This document shows, one piece after another, positions 31,879 through 42,430 of a stretch of 64,000 nucleotides of DNA. The notes under the pieces were generated by a model, which saw nothing but the letters and a program-made list of their open reading frames with translations, did no database searches and had not been told where the DNA came from. The DNA lies in contig CM030935.1 of NCBI GenBank assembly GCA_018136815.1, positions 2,836,799 to 2,900,798 on the forward strand, read 5' to 3'. Origin of the DNA: Isochrysis galbana. Lineage: Eukaryota; Haptophyta; Isochrysidales; Isochrysidaceae. Position numbers and translations under genes: made by a program. How positions within the stretch are numbered: position 1 is the stretch's first letter; every line of letters begins with the position of its first letter.

Positions 31879-33963
31879 ATGCGTCCAGCCGCGATGAGCG
31901 CCCAAGAGGCGGCAGAGGATCTTGTGCTGCGAGAGCTTCTCGCCACCACAGAGCTCGAACTGCAGGAAGAGGAGGAGCGGCATGCACGGGCCGAGGCGCA
32001 GGCCGAGAAGCTCTACAGCGAACTTTCTTCCTGGCCCGCGCCCCTCTGCGCGCTGCTGTCTTGCGCACCCTCGTTGGCCAATGATGGATACCCGGCGCAC
32101 AACCCGGCCTCGCAGACCGGCCTGCTCTGCGCCATCGCGCCGATGCTGATGCACCGCTCGGCTCCGGCACCGTCACCTACCTCATGCTTCGACGAGCACG
32201 TCGAACGCCCCGCGCGTATCGTTGCCATCTATCACCGACTGCTTCTTGACGGGCTCGTGCAGCGTGCGCGTCTCGTGCCTGCCAGACTGGCAATCCAAAG
32301 CGATCTCGAGCTCGTGCACCCGCCCGCGCACGTCGTCAGCGCGACGCGTGTCTACATGTCAGCCGACAGACCCTACGCTGCCCTCGACCTCGAGCCGGGC
32401 GGCGACACCTTTTTTGCTCCGCGTCACTCGGGCCATGCGGCATCCCTCTCGGCAGGCTCGCTGGTCGAGCTGACAACACGAGTGGTGTCGGGCGAGCTCT
32501 CCAATGTATGAGTGGCGCGATCCGCCCCGCCGTGCGCGCAATGTAACACGTTCGGCGGAAATGTGGCGGCACCCTTGCATACCCTGCACGAGCCGGCGTC
32601 TTGTCCCCAGTCTACCCATGGCATCCCGGCCTCTTATAGCGCACGCCTGCTCACCTTTGGATACTTTAGGCGCTGGCAATTGTTCGTCCGCCGGGGCATC
32701 ATTGTGAAGCTCAGGAGGCCATGGGGTTCTGCCTGCTGAATAACGTCGCTATCGCTGCTGCCGTCGCTCGGAACCGCCTTGGTATCAAGAGGCTCTTGAT
32801 CGTAGATTGGGACGTTCATCACGGCAATGGGATTCAGCACATCTTCGAGGAGGACCCGTCCATCTTGTATATCTCCTTGCATAGGTGCAGCGCACGCATG
32901 CCGGCCAGCGCATATCCTTGGGCAGTGCCCGAACCTTGTAGTTTAGACCATCGGCCACTCATTCACGCGCCAAGATTCATGTCGCCGGGCCGCGCCGCAG
33001 TTTGCGCAGCACGCCCAACACTGCTGCGATTGCGGCTTCCATGCATACCCTCACCCGTCATGCCGTTCAGGTATGGAGGCGGCTTCTACCCATGCACAGG
33101 AGCCCCGCACGAAGTGGGGTACGGTAAGGGGGCGGGCTTCTCGGTCAATGTTGCGTTTACACACGAGGGCTATGGCGACGCCGAGTACGCGAGCGCCTTC
33201 AAGCAGATCATCATGCCAATTGCGCAAGAATTCAATCCGGAACTTGTCCTGGTGAGTTGGTTGCATACGTGGTTCATAGAGGGATGCCAAGTGTTATCCG
33301 CGAGCGGCCTGGCCCCTCTGACAGTGTAACCCTGCGTCAACCCCGGCGACTCGCCCCTTGCAGGTGAGCTCGGGCTTTGATGCAGCCGCCCGCGATCCCC
33401 TCGGTGGTATGGAGCTCAGCCCCGCCGGGTATGCGCACATGACGCAACAGCTCTGTACTCTAGCAAACGGACGCATCGTTGTAGCGCTTGAGGGCGGCTA
33501 CAATTTACTCTCCATCTCCAAGTCCGCCTCGGCTGTGATGAGCATGCTACTCGGTGACGAGCTCCCTGCAAGCTCAACACGGCACAGGCACGTGCGCTCG
33601 TCCGCCAAACGCGACATCGCGACTGCCATGGCTGAGCTTGCCCCGCATTGGCGGTGCATCGATGAGGCGTTGCGCTTTGAGCGGAAACTCGCTCAGGAAC
33701 GTGACGCGAAACGCCAGAATGGTCTTAGCACGGGTAAGAATAGGCGCCTACCCGACCGGAAGAGAATCACTACTACCACAAGCGGGCGCGGAGTCGCAAG
33801 TGCTGCAAGGCCTCCCCGTTGGTACCGAGAGCTCTACGGAATAGAGCTCGGACCACTCGATGGCGCCGGTGGTGGCTGGCGGAGGAGCACCCGTCATAGG
33901 CGCCTGGCGTGGCCGTTCACGTGGCGCACGACGGGCCTCTTGAGCTGGAGGGTAGCTCGGTAG
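31879..33963 (+). CDS. Class II histone deacetylase (four exons)
   Basis: Exons 31879-32505, 32670-32884, 33071-33251 and 33364-33963 join to 540 residues. Introns begin GTATGA, GTGCAG and GTGAGT and end TAG, CAG and CAG; phases 0, 2, 0 all agree. After a coiled-coil-like N-terminus (LELQEEEERHARAEAQAEKL) the deacetylase domain starts near residue 100 (DEHVERPARIVAIYHRLL). It has RPPGHH at 215-220 (catalytic His pair), DWDVHHGNG with zinc ligands D257 and H259, SSGFDAA with zinc ligand D347, and LEGGYN with catalytic Tyr Y387. All catalytic residues are present, so an active enzyme is expected. Class II enzymes remove acetyl groups from histones or tubulin. The C-terminal 130 residues are basic and unmatched. 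Confidence 0.92.
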
Positions 33964-34940
33964 TGTATCAGTAAGTGCGCAGATAGAACCTGGTGACGTA
34001 CGTGAAACGATACTCCGTGGCATTTGTATGGCTCTCTCTCGCTCTTGCCAGCTCCTACGATCTCGTAAGCCGACGATGCAGACCGGCATCCTGCAATTTC
34101 TCCCATGGAGGCTATCAACAATTTCTCCCATTTCTAGGACAAGGAGTGATTCGACTGGATGCCCTGTGCAAGTGCATCACAAAATTTATTGGTGTTCCTG
34201 AGTGAGGGAATGGTGGCAGCACGCTTGGTGCCGGCTCAAAGTTGGGCAGTCGCGCGTATCTCGGCACCGGGAGGTTAGCGTTGAAGCCGGGGGCGTGGCC
34301 GATTTCAACGCGGTGCGCGCGGGCAGTTGCGGCGATTGGCGTAGCTGCAAGGGTGTCATTTGTCAATATGATTGTTGGTGGGTCATCCAATATCCAATAC
34401 AACTGGATCAACCCCAAAAAGCCGCGCGGGCATGTTGAGGGTCTTGCATGCCTGTCGAGTCCAGAGTATCTCTATATACTCAAAGCGGATTCGATACTCG
34501 ATAGCTCGAACAGATTTTGTTTTCAGGGCTTGTCTCGATGGTCCGCTGCTTGCTTGACATATTGAACACCGAGGCTTCACATTGCTCGTCGTCAATTCAT
34601 TTGTCATCCTTCTTTGTTTGTTCCGAGCGTTTATGTTTGTTTCTCGATTCTTTTGTTGATTGAGTTGTGTTTGTAGAGCTGAGTTTTGTTGAGGTGGGTA
34701 CGTGCGCCGTCGTCATGTCGCGCGTTTCCCCTCCCTCTTTCTCTCTCTTGCGCTCAAGATTGTGCCCCAAATGAGACTTGCCACGAACACGCACGAGGCC
34801 TTGATTCGACAGTTTAAAGACACCCCTCTCTCACATGCACGCCCTCGTCCGCGCCTCGCCATCCATCGCTTCGCACATGAGCCCACACATGCACATGGCG
34901 CACATGCCCCATTGGACACCACCTGTTGCCCGACGCCACC
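33964..34940. other. Intergenic, no supported gene
   Basis: No protein-like frame or repeat of this window was found here. 34560-34690 is T-rich (TTTGTTTG words). Confidence 0.5.
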
Positions 34941-34943
34941 GAC

Positions 34944-35180
34944 TCATGGCTCGTCCAGCAAGGTCAACGTGAGGATGCCGTCGGTCTTGTTGGTCCACGC
35001 GTGCGCCTGGGTGTGCTTCTCGCCGTCCCTCGACTTGCCCTCCTTGAAGGTCATGAAGGCCTTCGGGCCGCAGTCGATCACCTGCTTCAGCAAAGCGATC
35101 TTCCGCGGCTCGGTCCAATCCATGCGCCACTTCTTGTTCGCGTCGTCCGCCTCGGCGAGAACCCCCACCACGCCGAACAC
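34944..35180 (-). CDS. Orphan exon fragment, unrecognised
   Basis: Minus-strand frame ADDANKKWRMDWTEPRKIAL, then LLKQVIDCGPKAFMTFKEGK and AHAWTNKTDGILTLTLLDEP, stopping at 34944, has convincing composition. At about 35180 it meets plus-strand LINE coding sequence. The LINE insertion or a rearrangement therefore seems to have cut it at its upstream side. No family is recognised. Confidence 0.4.
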   Translation of the reverse strand: MFGVVGVLAEADDANKKWRMDWTEPRKIALLKQVIDCGPKAFMTFKEGKSRDGEKHTQAHAWTNKTDGILTLTLLDEP

Positions 35181-36396
35181 AAAACGGTCACCACGGACGC
35201 TGAGATAAGAAAAGAATTCAGGAGATACTACGCTTGGCTATACTCGCCGAAAGCCTCGCAGCGCGTACCCGAGCTCGAAACCGCACTCTCCGACCGCCCA
35301 CTCCACGACCTGGATAAACGAAAACTGGAAGGGCGAATCACGATCGACGAGACCACCCAGGCCATCAGGAGCATAGGCCCCGGCAAAAGCGCGGGCCCAG
35401 ACGGCATCCCGGCGGAGGTATATAAAGCGCACGAGGGTGTAGTGGCACCAATACTAACTGAACTATACAACCAATCCATGGACACGGGCCTCCTCCCTTT
35501 CACCATGAGGGTGGGAGACATAATATTATTGTACAAGAAAGAGGACGCACGCGACGCTGTGTGTGCGGGCGCTGCACAAGGTGAAGGGTGGGGACGGTGA
35601 GAGGATGAGCGCACGCTTGGCGGAGCTCCCAAATGCTGGCATCTTCGCCAGTGTGAGGAAGAGGATCCGGGAGGAGGTGCTTGAGGAAGTGAGTGAGCAC
35701 CTGCAGGATGTGTTTTCGGTGGAGAAGTGGAGCCTGCTCAGATTGTGTAGTGGGTTTTCGTGGAACACCTTGCGTTGGATCAACGATGTGCTCATGTGGG
35801 ATGTGTGTGGGGAGTTCAGGAGGAGGCAGACCATCCATCCCCAGTCTGAGAAAAAGCTACCCTCTCGAACTCTCAAACAAAACCTCGCTAGCGCGTACGC
35901 GCGTACTAAGCAAGCCTCCCGAGGCAGAAGGCCAAAGATCAAGGACGCGCGGGACCTTAGCGCCCCGATATTCAAAGTGAACGCTAAAGGCGCCCTCGCA
36001 ATGAACACATACCTGACTTTGGTGGCACAAGCACTCGACATAGCGGAAAAGCTAGCCTAACCTCCCAGCACACGCCGTACCCAGCGCCCCTCACGACCAC
36101 ACGTCACAGGCTCAGTGCGCAACACAGTCCCATACCCGCTCTTCACGCGCCAACACCCACGAGAACCACAAAAGAAACCGACCGTCCGATGGAGCGAGAG
36201 AAGGCCGAGAAATCGACCATCGGGGATCGGTACACGCCGCCTGCCACTGGAAACCCCGAACACGGAGCCCCTAAGTAGAGCACGAGGGGACGAGCCGCAA
36301 GGCGAGTGAGAGGGAGTGATAAGGGACGCGGGCGCGGCTGTTAGGAAAATGTCGCAGAGCCGCGCGCGCGGTGCGAATATTAAGAAGTTTTTTTTT
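35172..36396 (+). mobile_element. Chimeric LINE copy: RT N-terminus, foreign insert, C-terminus and 3' UTR
   Basis: 35172-35548 encodes the start of a LINE RT: EIRKEFRRYYAWLYSP, then GPGKSAGPDGIPAEVYK (motif 0/1) and RVGDIILLYKKEDARD (motif 1/2). It breaks off before the catalytic motif. 35549-35850 is a different frame (LAELPNAGIFASVRKRIREE, WNTLRWINDVLMWDVCGEF) not matching the other LINE copies. From about 35851 LINE sequence returns (SRTLKQNLASAYARTKQASR to the stop at 36060). The 3' UTR has the shared stem block (GCCGCAAGGC at 36294-36303) and ends AATATTAAGAAG plus nine T. Confidence 0.75.
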
Positions 36397-36522
36397 CATT
36401 AGATTCTGCCTAATATACCCATTTCCAGTAGCATATCCTAAGATCTCGCGATAAAACCTCAATCTTGACTTAGGGAATTTTCACCCTTAGAAGTTAAAAG
36501 CCCTGTTTGTTTGACCGCCCTG
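36397..36522 (-). repeat. Right arm of the 8.4-kb-spaced inverted repeat
   Basis: This is the reverse complement of 28159-28282. The LINE tail at 36396 ends exactly at its inner edge, so the LINE probably inserted into a copy of this repeat. The outer end is TTGACCGCCCTG. Confidence 0.75.
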
Positions 36523-37473
36523 GCCTGCGTTCACGGCGAGCCGGGTGTGGGCGAGAGTGAGGTGATAGTGATAGGTGAGCTTGGTGTACGCGCGCGGGCT
36601 TGCGCGGCCCCAGTGCGGCCGCACCCCCACCCTTTCGCTCCCAGACAGAGTGGCGGGCCGCAAGCGCACCGCCATCGCTCTCGTAGGAGCAAAAAACGGG
36701 TAGTGAAACCCGCCAGAGTCCAGAGTTGTTCCACGCGCCCACTGGGCGGAGTTAAACAAACATGGTTTCAACGAGGTTTCACCCCGACGTTTGAAGTCAA
36801 ACGCGGAGTGAAACCTCGGTGAAATCGGAGTGAAACCCCTGCAAAACCCCCCGACATATGTCATTGGCTTGGCCTCCGGCCAAAAACGGTGGAAACGTAT
36901 TTTCCCCAGGTCTAGGACTGCCCTCCTTTGTCCTTTGTACTCCCGTTCGCTCACTAGCACGCCTCGAGGGGGCGTTTGCAGCGGCTCCACGGCGAGTGCA
37001 AACCCAACCCGCCCGCGACTGGTGTAATAGCGTTTCCTCCCTCCAGAGAGTGCGTCCGTTTTCCACGATCCCCTCGCCCCTTTTCCCCCTCTCCCTCTAC
37101 TTTCGAGAGTCCGAGGACCACCCACCCACTGCCGAGCTGTAATACTTTACAATAGGAGGCGGCCAAGGGCGCGCCGCTCGCGGGCCTCGGCGCCCGCCGC
37201 GCGCCGAGGAAAGCGAGCCGCGGCCCCGGGGGCGGGGGGGGGGGGGGGGCGCCGCCCGCCCAAAAGGCCCCAACCCCGCGGCCCCCCTCTCCCCCCCCCT
37301 CGGGCCCACTCACTCAGCGGATTGTCGGCCGGGTTTCACTTACCCATCCCCCCCCCCCACGCGTCCCTCCACCGGACTCTCTCTCTCTCCTCTCCTCTCC
37401 TTGGGGTGTGCCCTCTGCCCCCCTCCCCTCTCTCTCTCCCCCCCCCCTTTCTCCACAGCTGGCGCGCTCAGTC

Positions 37474-37518
<45 letters not shown>

Positions 37519-37954
37519 CGTGCACAGTTAGTTCCCACCACCCTTGACTCCCGCCTGGAACAGACAAAGAGAATAGCGCGCGTGCGGAGGAGGGGGCCGG
37601 GGGGGGGGCGTTTCCAAGGAGTCCTCGCGAGAAAGACGTAAGAGATCCCGCTGGTGAGATCCCGCTCTCTCGTCGAGGGCCCGTGGGGGGGGGCGGCGCG
37701 CAGAAGGACCGGCACGAGAACGGGAAAACGAGCGCCGCTTGCTTGCCCGCGCAGAGAGGGAAGAGAGTCGGAGAGCGCAAGAGGGAGGCGGCAGTTTTTG
37801 AGTATGAGTACGAGAGAAAAGCTGAGGGAGTAGAGGGATGAGAGACGGGACCGTTGTGGGGGCCGCTGGCCGGAGGCGAGACGGAAACCGCACGCAGGGG
37901 GCTTCCTTTTCTTGTGGAGGACAGATGAGAAACCATCGAGAATTCGATGAAATC

Positions 37955-37956
<2 letters not shown>
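36523..37956. other. Upstream region of the WLA-repeat gene
   Basis: Contains GTTTCACTCCG/CGGTGAAACC words at 36690-36840, G and C runs (37226-37249) and a CT microsatellite (37466-37513). No supported gene on either strand. Confidence 0.5.
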
Positions 37957-38006
<50 letters not shown>

Positions 38007-38013
38007 GAGAGAG
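37957..38013 (+). repeat. GA microsatellite at the WLA-repeat gene start
   Basis: AGAGAG repeats run to eight bases before the ATG at 38021. In frame they would encode (Arg-Glu)n, but the downstream ATG with ordinary sequence is preferred, so this is placed in the 5' UTR. Confidence 0.85.
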
Positions 38014-38020
38014 GCCCCAC

Positions 38021-41011
38021 ATGGCGGAGGGCGCAGTTGCGCCGGCCGAGGCGGTGGCGGGCTCGACGATGGACGAGGACGCGCGGGAGGCCGTGCGCGC
38101 GCAGCAGCTTTGGCTCGAGAATAGCCTCAACCGCACCAGCCTGATGATCGACTCTCGCAAAGAGACGCCCAGAGGAGACACCCAAGAGCCGAGAGCATCT
38201 CTCTCCCACGGTGGTCCTGCGGCTGCTGAGGCTGCTGGAGCTCCTATAACGCACAACGCGACGCTCGCCCCTGAGGCAGAGGTGGAGACAGAGCCCCGCT
38301 GCCGTCCACTGCCCCCGACGCTCGATGAGATGTCCGCCCAGATCGACCGCGAGGCGAGGATAGAGTCTGTGCGTGTACAGCAGGGATGGATGGCGTCACT
38401 GATGGCGCAGATCAGCATTTCCTTCTCGCCGCGCGACTCGCGCCGGCCTTCGCTCACCGCGTCCGAGGCGCACGGCTCTTACTTGATCACCCCGACCCAT
38501 GCCAGCCCCGTCGCCTCCCCGCCCAAGAAGGGCGAGCCGGCGCGCATGCGCACGTTCCCTCAGACGGCGGAGGAGAGGGCGACTGACCAGGCTTCACGTG
38601 ACGAAGCAGTGCGGGTGCAGCAGGGGTGGTTGGCGTCATTGCTCAGCGCGATGGCGACTCCGCGCAACGAGGACAGGCGCTCGGATCGCCGGTCCGATGG
38701 CGACCCCGCGATGAGCGCCGCTCCGCCGCCGTCCCCCGCAGCGACGGGCGGCACTCTGCCGCGTGTGGAGACGGAGGAGGACCGGGCGGCGCGAGCAGAG
38801 GCGCTACGCTCCCAACAGGGCTGGCTGGCGGGGTTGATGCACGGGATGCGGTCCTTTGCGGGGGCATCGAGCCAGGAGCTGGTCATCGACGAGGACGAAG
38901 CCGTCGCCGCCGGGCGGCCGCCCTCGCCCGCCAATAAGACAGGCCCCGGTGCTGAGGGGCGACTCCAAGAGTCGGAGATGGACCGCGCCGCACGCGCGGA
39001 GGCGCTTCTCTCGCAGCAGGGCTGGCTGGCGAACTTGCTCTACGGGATGCGCTCTTTCGAGGGGGCTTCGACCGACGCGCTCGATGCGGACGGTCGTGCA
39101 GAGACTGTGGCCGCCAAGATGGGGCCACGCGAGGAGACCGACGTCGACCGCAAGGCCCGCGTCGAGGCGCTACGCTCACAGCAAGGTTGGTTGGCTGGCT
39201 TGCTGATGGGAATGCGATCGTACGAGGGGGGCTCTACCGACGCTATCGATGCGGTGGCTTCTCCGAGGCGGCAGGGCGAGACGGACCAGGACCGCGCGGC
39301 GAGGTGGGAGGCCGTCCGGTCGCAGCGCGAGTGGCTGGCGAAACTGCTCATGGGCACGAATCACTCGTCGGATGTGCTGCTTGAGCCGCCAGGGCCTCCA
39401 GGCGAATCGGATCAGGACAAGGCAGCTCGCCTGGAGGCCCTGCATTCGCAGCGTGTGTGGCTCGCCAACCTGCTCATGGGTTCGGGCGAATCCGATGAAC
39501 TGCTCGATGAAACTGGAGGTCCGCCTGGCGAATCAGAGGCTGATCGGGCGGCGCGTCTAGAGGCGCTCCACTCGCAACGCGCGTGGCTCGCCAATCTCAT
39601 GCTGAGCACTGGTGACTCGGACTGGCTCGAGAAGGCTGAGGGGCCGCCGGGCGAGTCGGAGGAGGACCGTGTAGCAAGACTCGATGCCCTGCGCGCCCAG
39701 CGCGCATGGCTCGCCAACCTAATGCAAGGCATGGGCGATTCGGACTCGCTCGATGACACAGAGGGCATGGACAAGGCGGCAAGGCTTGAGGCGCTTCTCG
39801 CACAACGCGCGTGGCTGGCAGGCTTGATGGCAGGCTTGGGCGTCTCGCTGGACATGCTCGAAAACGAGGGTGAGAATGACGCTGACAAAGCGGCTCGGAT
39901 CGAGGCTCTCCGCTCCCAGCGCGCGTGGCTCGCCGCGCTCCTCGTAGCGATGAGCCCTGACAACAGCACACGAGTCTCTGCGAGGGACGACGAGGAGATG
40001 GCGCGCGCGTGGGAGCTCGAGCAGACCCGACTGGCTCTAGAGGCGGCGCAGCGCGAGGCGGACGCATTCGACACCATCAAGGTCTTTCCTCGTCTGCCTC
40101 CAGCGCCAGAGTCATCGCGCGACGACGCGAGTAATGCCGAGTACCAGACTGGCTTCGTACCTGACATGAAGGTCTATAACCGGCTGGCACGCAAGCAGGT
40201 GAGGAGCGCGCTACCCATGGTGGTCTTTACCCCTCCGCCACGACTTGCAGAGCGGCCGCGGGGTTCTGCACGAGCTGTCACGCCGTGACGTGCGCCCTCA
40301 CTGATGGACCCCCCCCCCCCCCCCGCCCCCGCCCTCCGGCGCGCGTAATAGGGATGGCGCATCTGTCCTCACTGTGAGAGCGGCTGCGATGTTTGCTTTC
40401 CGGACGGCTCCGGTATTTGTGCGAGTTGCTCGACTAGATTTCGATGGGCGTCTGCCGAGCCGCTCGTGCCTCCACAGACGCTGGCTGAGGTGCGGCGAGA
40501 GACTAAGTTGCGCCACACTGAAATGCTGGCACACCTCCATGAAGACGAGAAGCTCACGATCCAAATGGCTGCGAGCCGCTATTGGCTTGAGGCCAGTGCG
40601 GACTGCTCCACGCGAGCAAAGGCTTCACTGCACCTCTATCGGGCCGCGATTGCTCTGCCGCTGGCTCTCTCCCTGCCCATCTTGAAGAAGCGGGCCGAGG
40701 AACTTCGCAACGTAGCCGAGAGCGCAGCGATGACGGAGAAGACTTTGCTCACCCCCACCATCGCACACAGGGCGTCCAAGCTCGTGCATGAGCGCTACTC
40801 GTCGCCACTGGTGCCGACGCCGGGGTGGCAGCGGTTGGAGGGTGCGGGAGGAGAAGCCAGCCCCGAGGCGGTCGTTTTGACTCCAAACACGCACGATGGT
40901 CGCAAGATGTTTTCACAGCCCATCATTGTGGCCAACCCGAGGCGGGCGCCGAATAAGGCACGGTGCACGCCAACGAGCTCCAGGAGCCCTCACACCCCAA
41001 TTCGTGAATGA
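38021..41011 (+). CDS. Twelve-repeat WLA-motif protein, novel (two exons)
   Basis: Exon 1 (38021-40198) and exon 2 (40478-41011) join in phase 0 through a GTGAGG...CACAG intron of 279 bp, giving about 903 residues. Residues 17-645 contain about twelve copies of a helical unit with consensus D-[RK]-x-A-R-x-E-A-[LV]-R-[SA]-Q-[QR]-x-W-L-A-x-L-[LM]. They start near residues 17, 107, 188, 253, 320, 374, 422, 464, 506, 547, 582 and 620. Examples are DRAARAEALRSQQGWLAGLM and DKAARLEALHSQRVWLANLL. Spacing falls from about 80-90 to about 36-42 residues. Linkers of the central copies share GPPGESE. Exon 2 is helical (TLAEVRRETKLRHTEMLAHL, ASLHLYRAAIALPLALSLPI). There is no signal peptide, membrane segment or known domain. 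A scaffold or oligomerisation role is a guess. Confidence 0.8.
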
Positions 41012-41533
41012 AGCAACGAAACTCGAGTGCGATTCCAATTCCCGCCGCCTTATTTCTGGTTTAACAGAGGCACATCATTGAAGATGGCCATAGGGGTGCA
41101 TGAGCACTTTGAGAGGGCGCTTTTCTGCCGCAGGCGGGAAAGGATGTGCGTCGGCGTGCACCGGTTCGCCACTGCGTATCTTGGTTTCGTAGAAATGACC
41201 TCATGTTTGTGCGCTGGCTATTGTTGGATGTCGCGCCCCCTGTACTCCTGCCTCGAGAACCTCATCTTCCTGCCGACCCTACTCCGCCCCTGGTCAGTGA
41301 AGTCTGATTGAAAGAGGGAGATGAAGGCTACATCACAGGTATGCGTGCTGTCCACTAATGTGTGGTAATATGTGCATGTGTGATTCGTGATGCGCGAGTG
41401 CACTGTGTGCCCATAATTTGCCAAACGCATGCAAAGTACGTGGTGACGATCTACTTTTGTCCATGCTTCTTTGTATTATGTGCACATACATCTGCTCGCC
41501 TTTGGCGGCTTGTCTTCACTCGGTTTCGCACCT
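41012..41533. other. Intergenic, no gene seen
   Basis: AT-richer sequence with TGTGCATGTG words. No supported frame, repeat or RNA gene. Confidence 0.5.
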
Positions 41534-42060
41534 CAAAACCATTGTTATAGTTTGAGCGATGGAGCACGCGCCGACGGCTCCCTCGTCGCTCCCAGCACAC
41601 ACCGCAGTCACGACGCCCCAACAGGGCGTCCCAAGCCGCCGGAGCCGAAGCGCTCGCAGGCCGCCGCCCCTGCCGACGAAGACGTCGACATGCCGCAACC
41701 TCCCTCTCCCTCCCCCGGCCAGACCTCAAAGATCTTTGTCAAGCAAAGGGTGGGAATAGGAATAGGAACAAGCGCAAAGCGCAAAGTCCTGTTCCCCCCA
41801 GACCATCAGAGCCAGACACAGGCTCTGCCGACAGTTTCCCTCGCCTCGCCACCCATGCGGTGTGGCAGCTCTGCTGCTACCCCCATGGAGGCAGCTCCTA
41901 CCACTTGTGCACCTGTGCACCCCTCGTGGGCGGGCAGCACTTCGCACTTCCTTCACTCAACAAACAATTCCAGGAGCCCTTTTCGGCCTCCAACCAATAA
42001 CAATAACCAGGATCCCAGCGCCAAGGGCCAAGGGCCCAAAGGGAAGCTACTAGCCTAGCC
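41534..42060 (+). mobile_element. Hairpin-capped element, copy H5 (extent uncertain)
   Basis: A hairpin at 41534-41554 (AAACCAT, TGTT, ATAGTTT, one G-T pair) is followed four bases later by ATGGAGCACGCG at 41559. The frame starts MEHAPTAPSS, like copies H4 and H6. A second frame (from 41471 to 42058) also looks open. No flanking duplication was found, so the 3' limit is a guess. Confidence 0.5.
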
Positions 42061-42430
42061 ACAACCCTCCAAAGTTCAGCCTCTCTCACTTTCCCCACCG
42101 GCGACCAACTATAAAGTTAAGCTGAAGAAGAAGTGACAAGTGCGACCCGTCCACGCCCTTTGGTGGGTCCACGGGTCCACAGGAGAGTGGGGCGGAAGAA
42201 AATAAGAGCGTCTCTGGGGGTCCCATTGGAGGGGGCGGGGGGGCGAAAAAAAAACGAACCTGAGGTTTCAGTCTCTCGCGCCATCTCGCGCCATCTTAAA
42301 AACATTTTGAACCACCATGATGGCAATGAACCCTACCTAGATCGCCCAATCTCTTCAATTGACACATGCTGGACGGAGAGCATCACTCTCGCCACGCGCT
42401 CCTCTACTTATCTCGCCGTCTCATCTCCCT

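Noticed and set aside
37838-38020. Upstream extension of the WLA-repeat protein
   Set aside because: It would place translated GA microsatellite at the N-terminus; the ATG at 38021 directly after the tract fits better.
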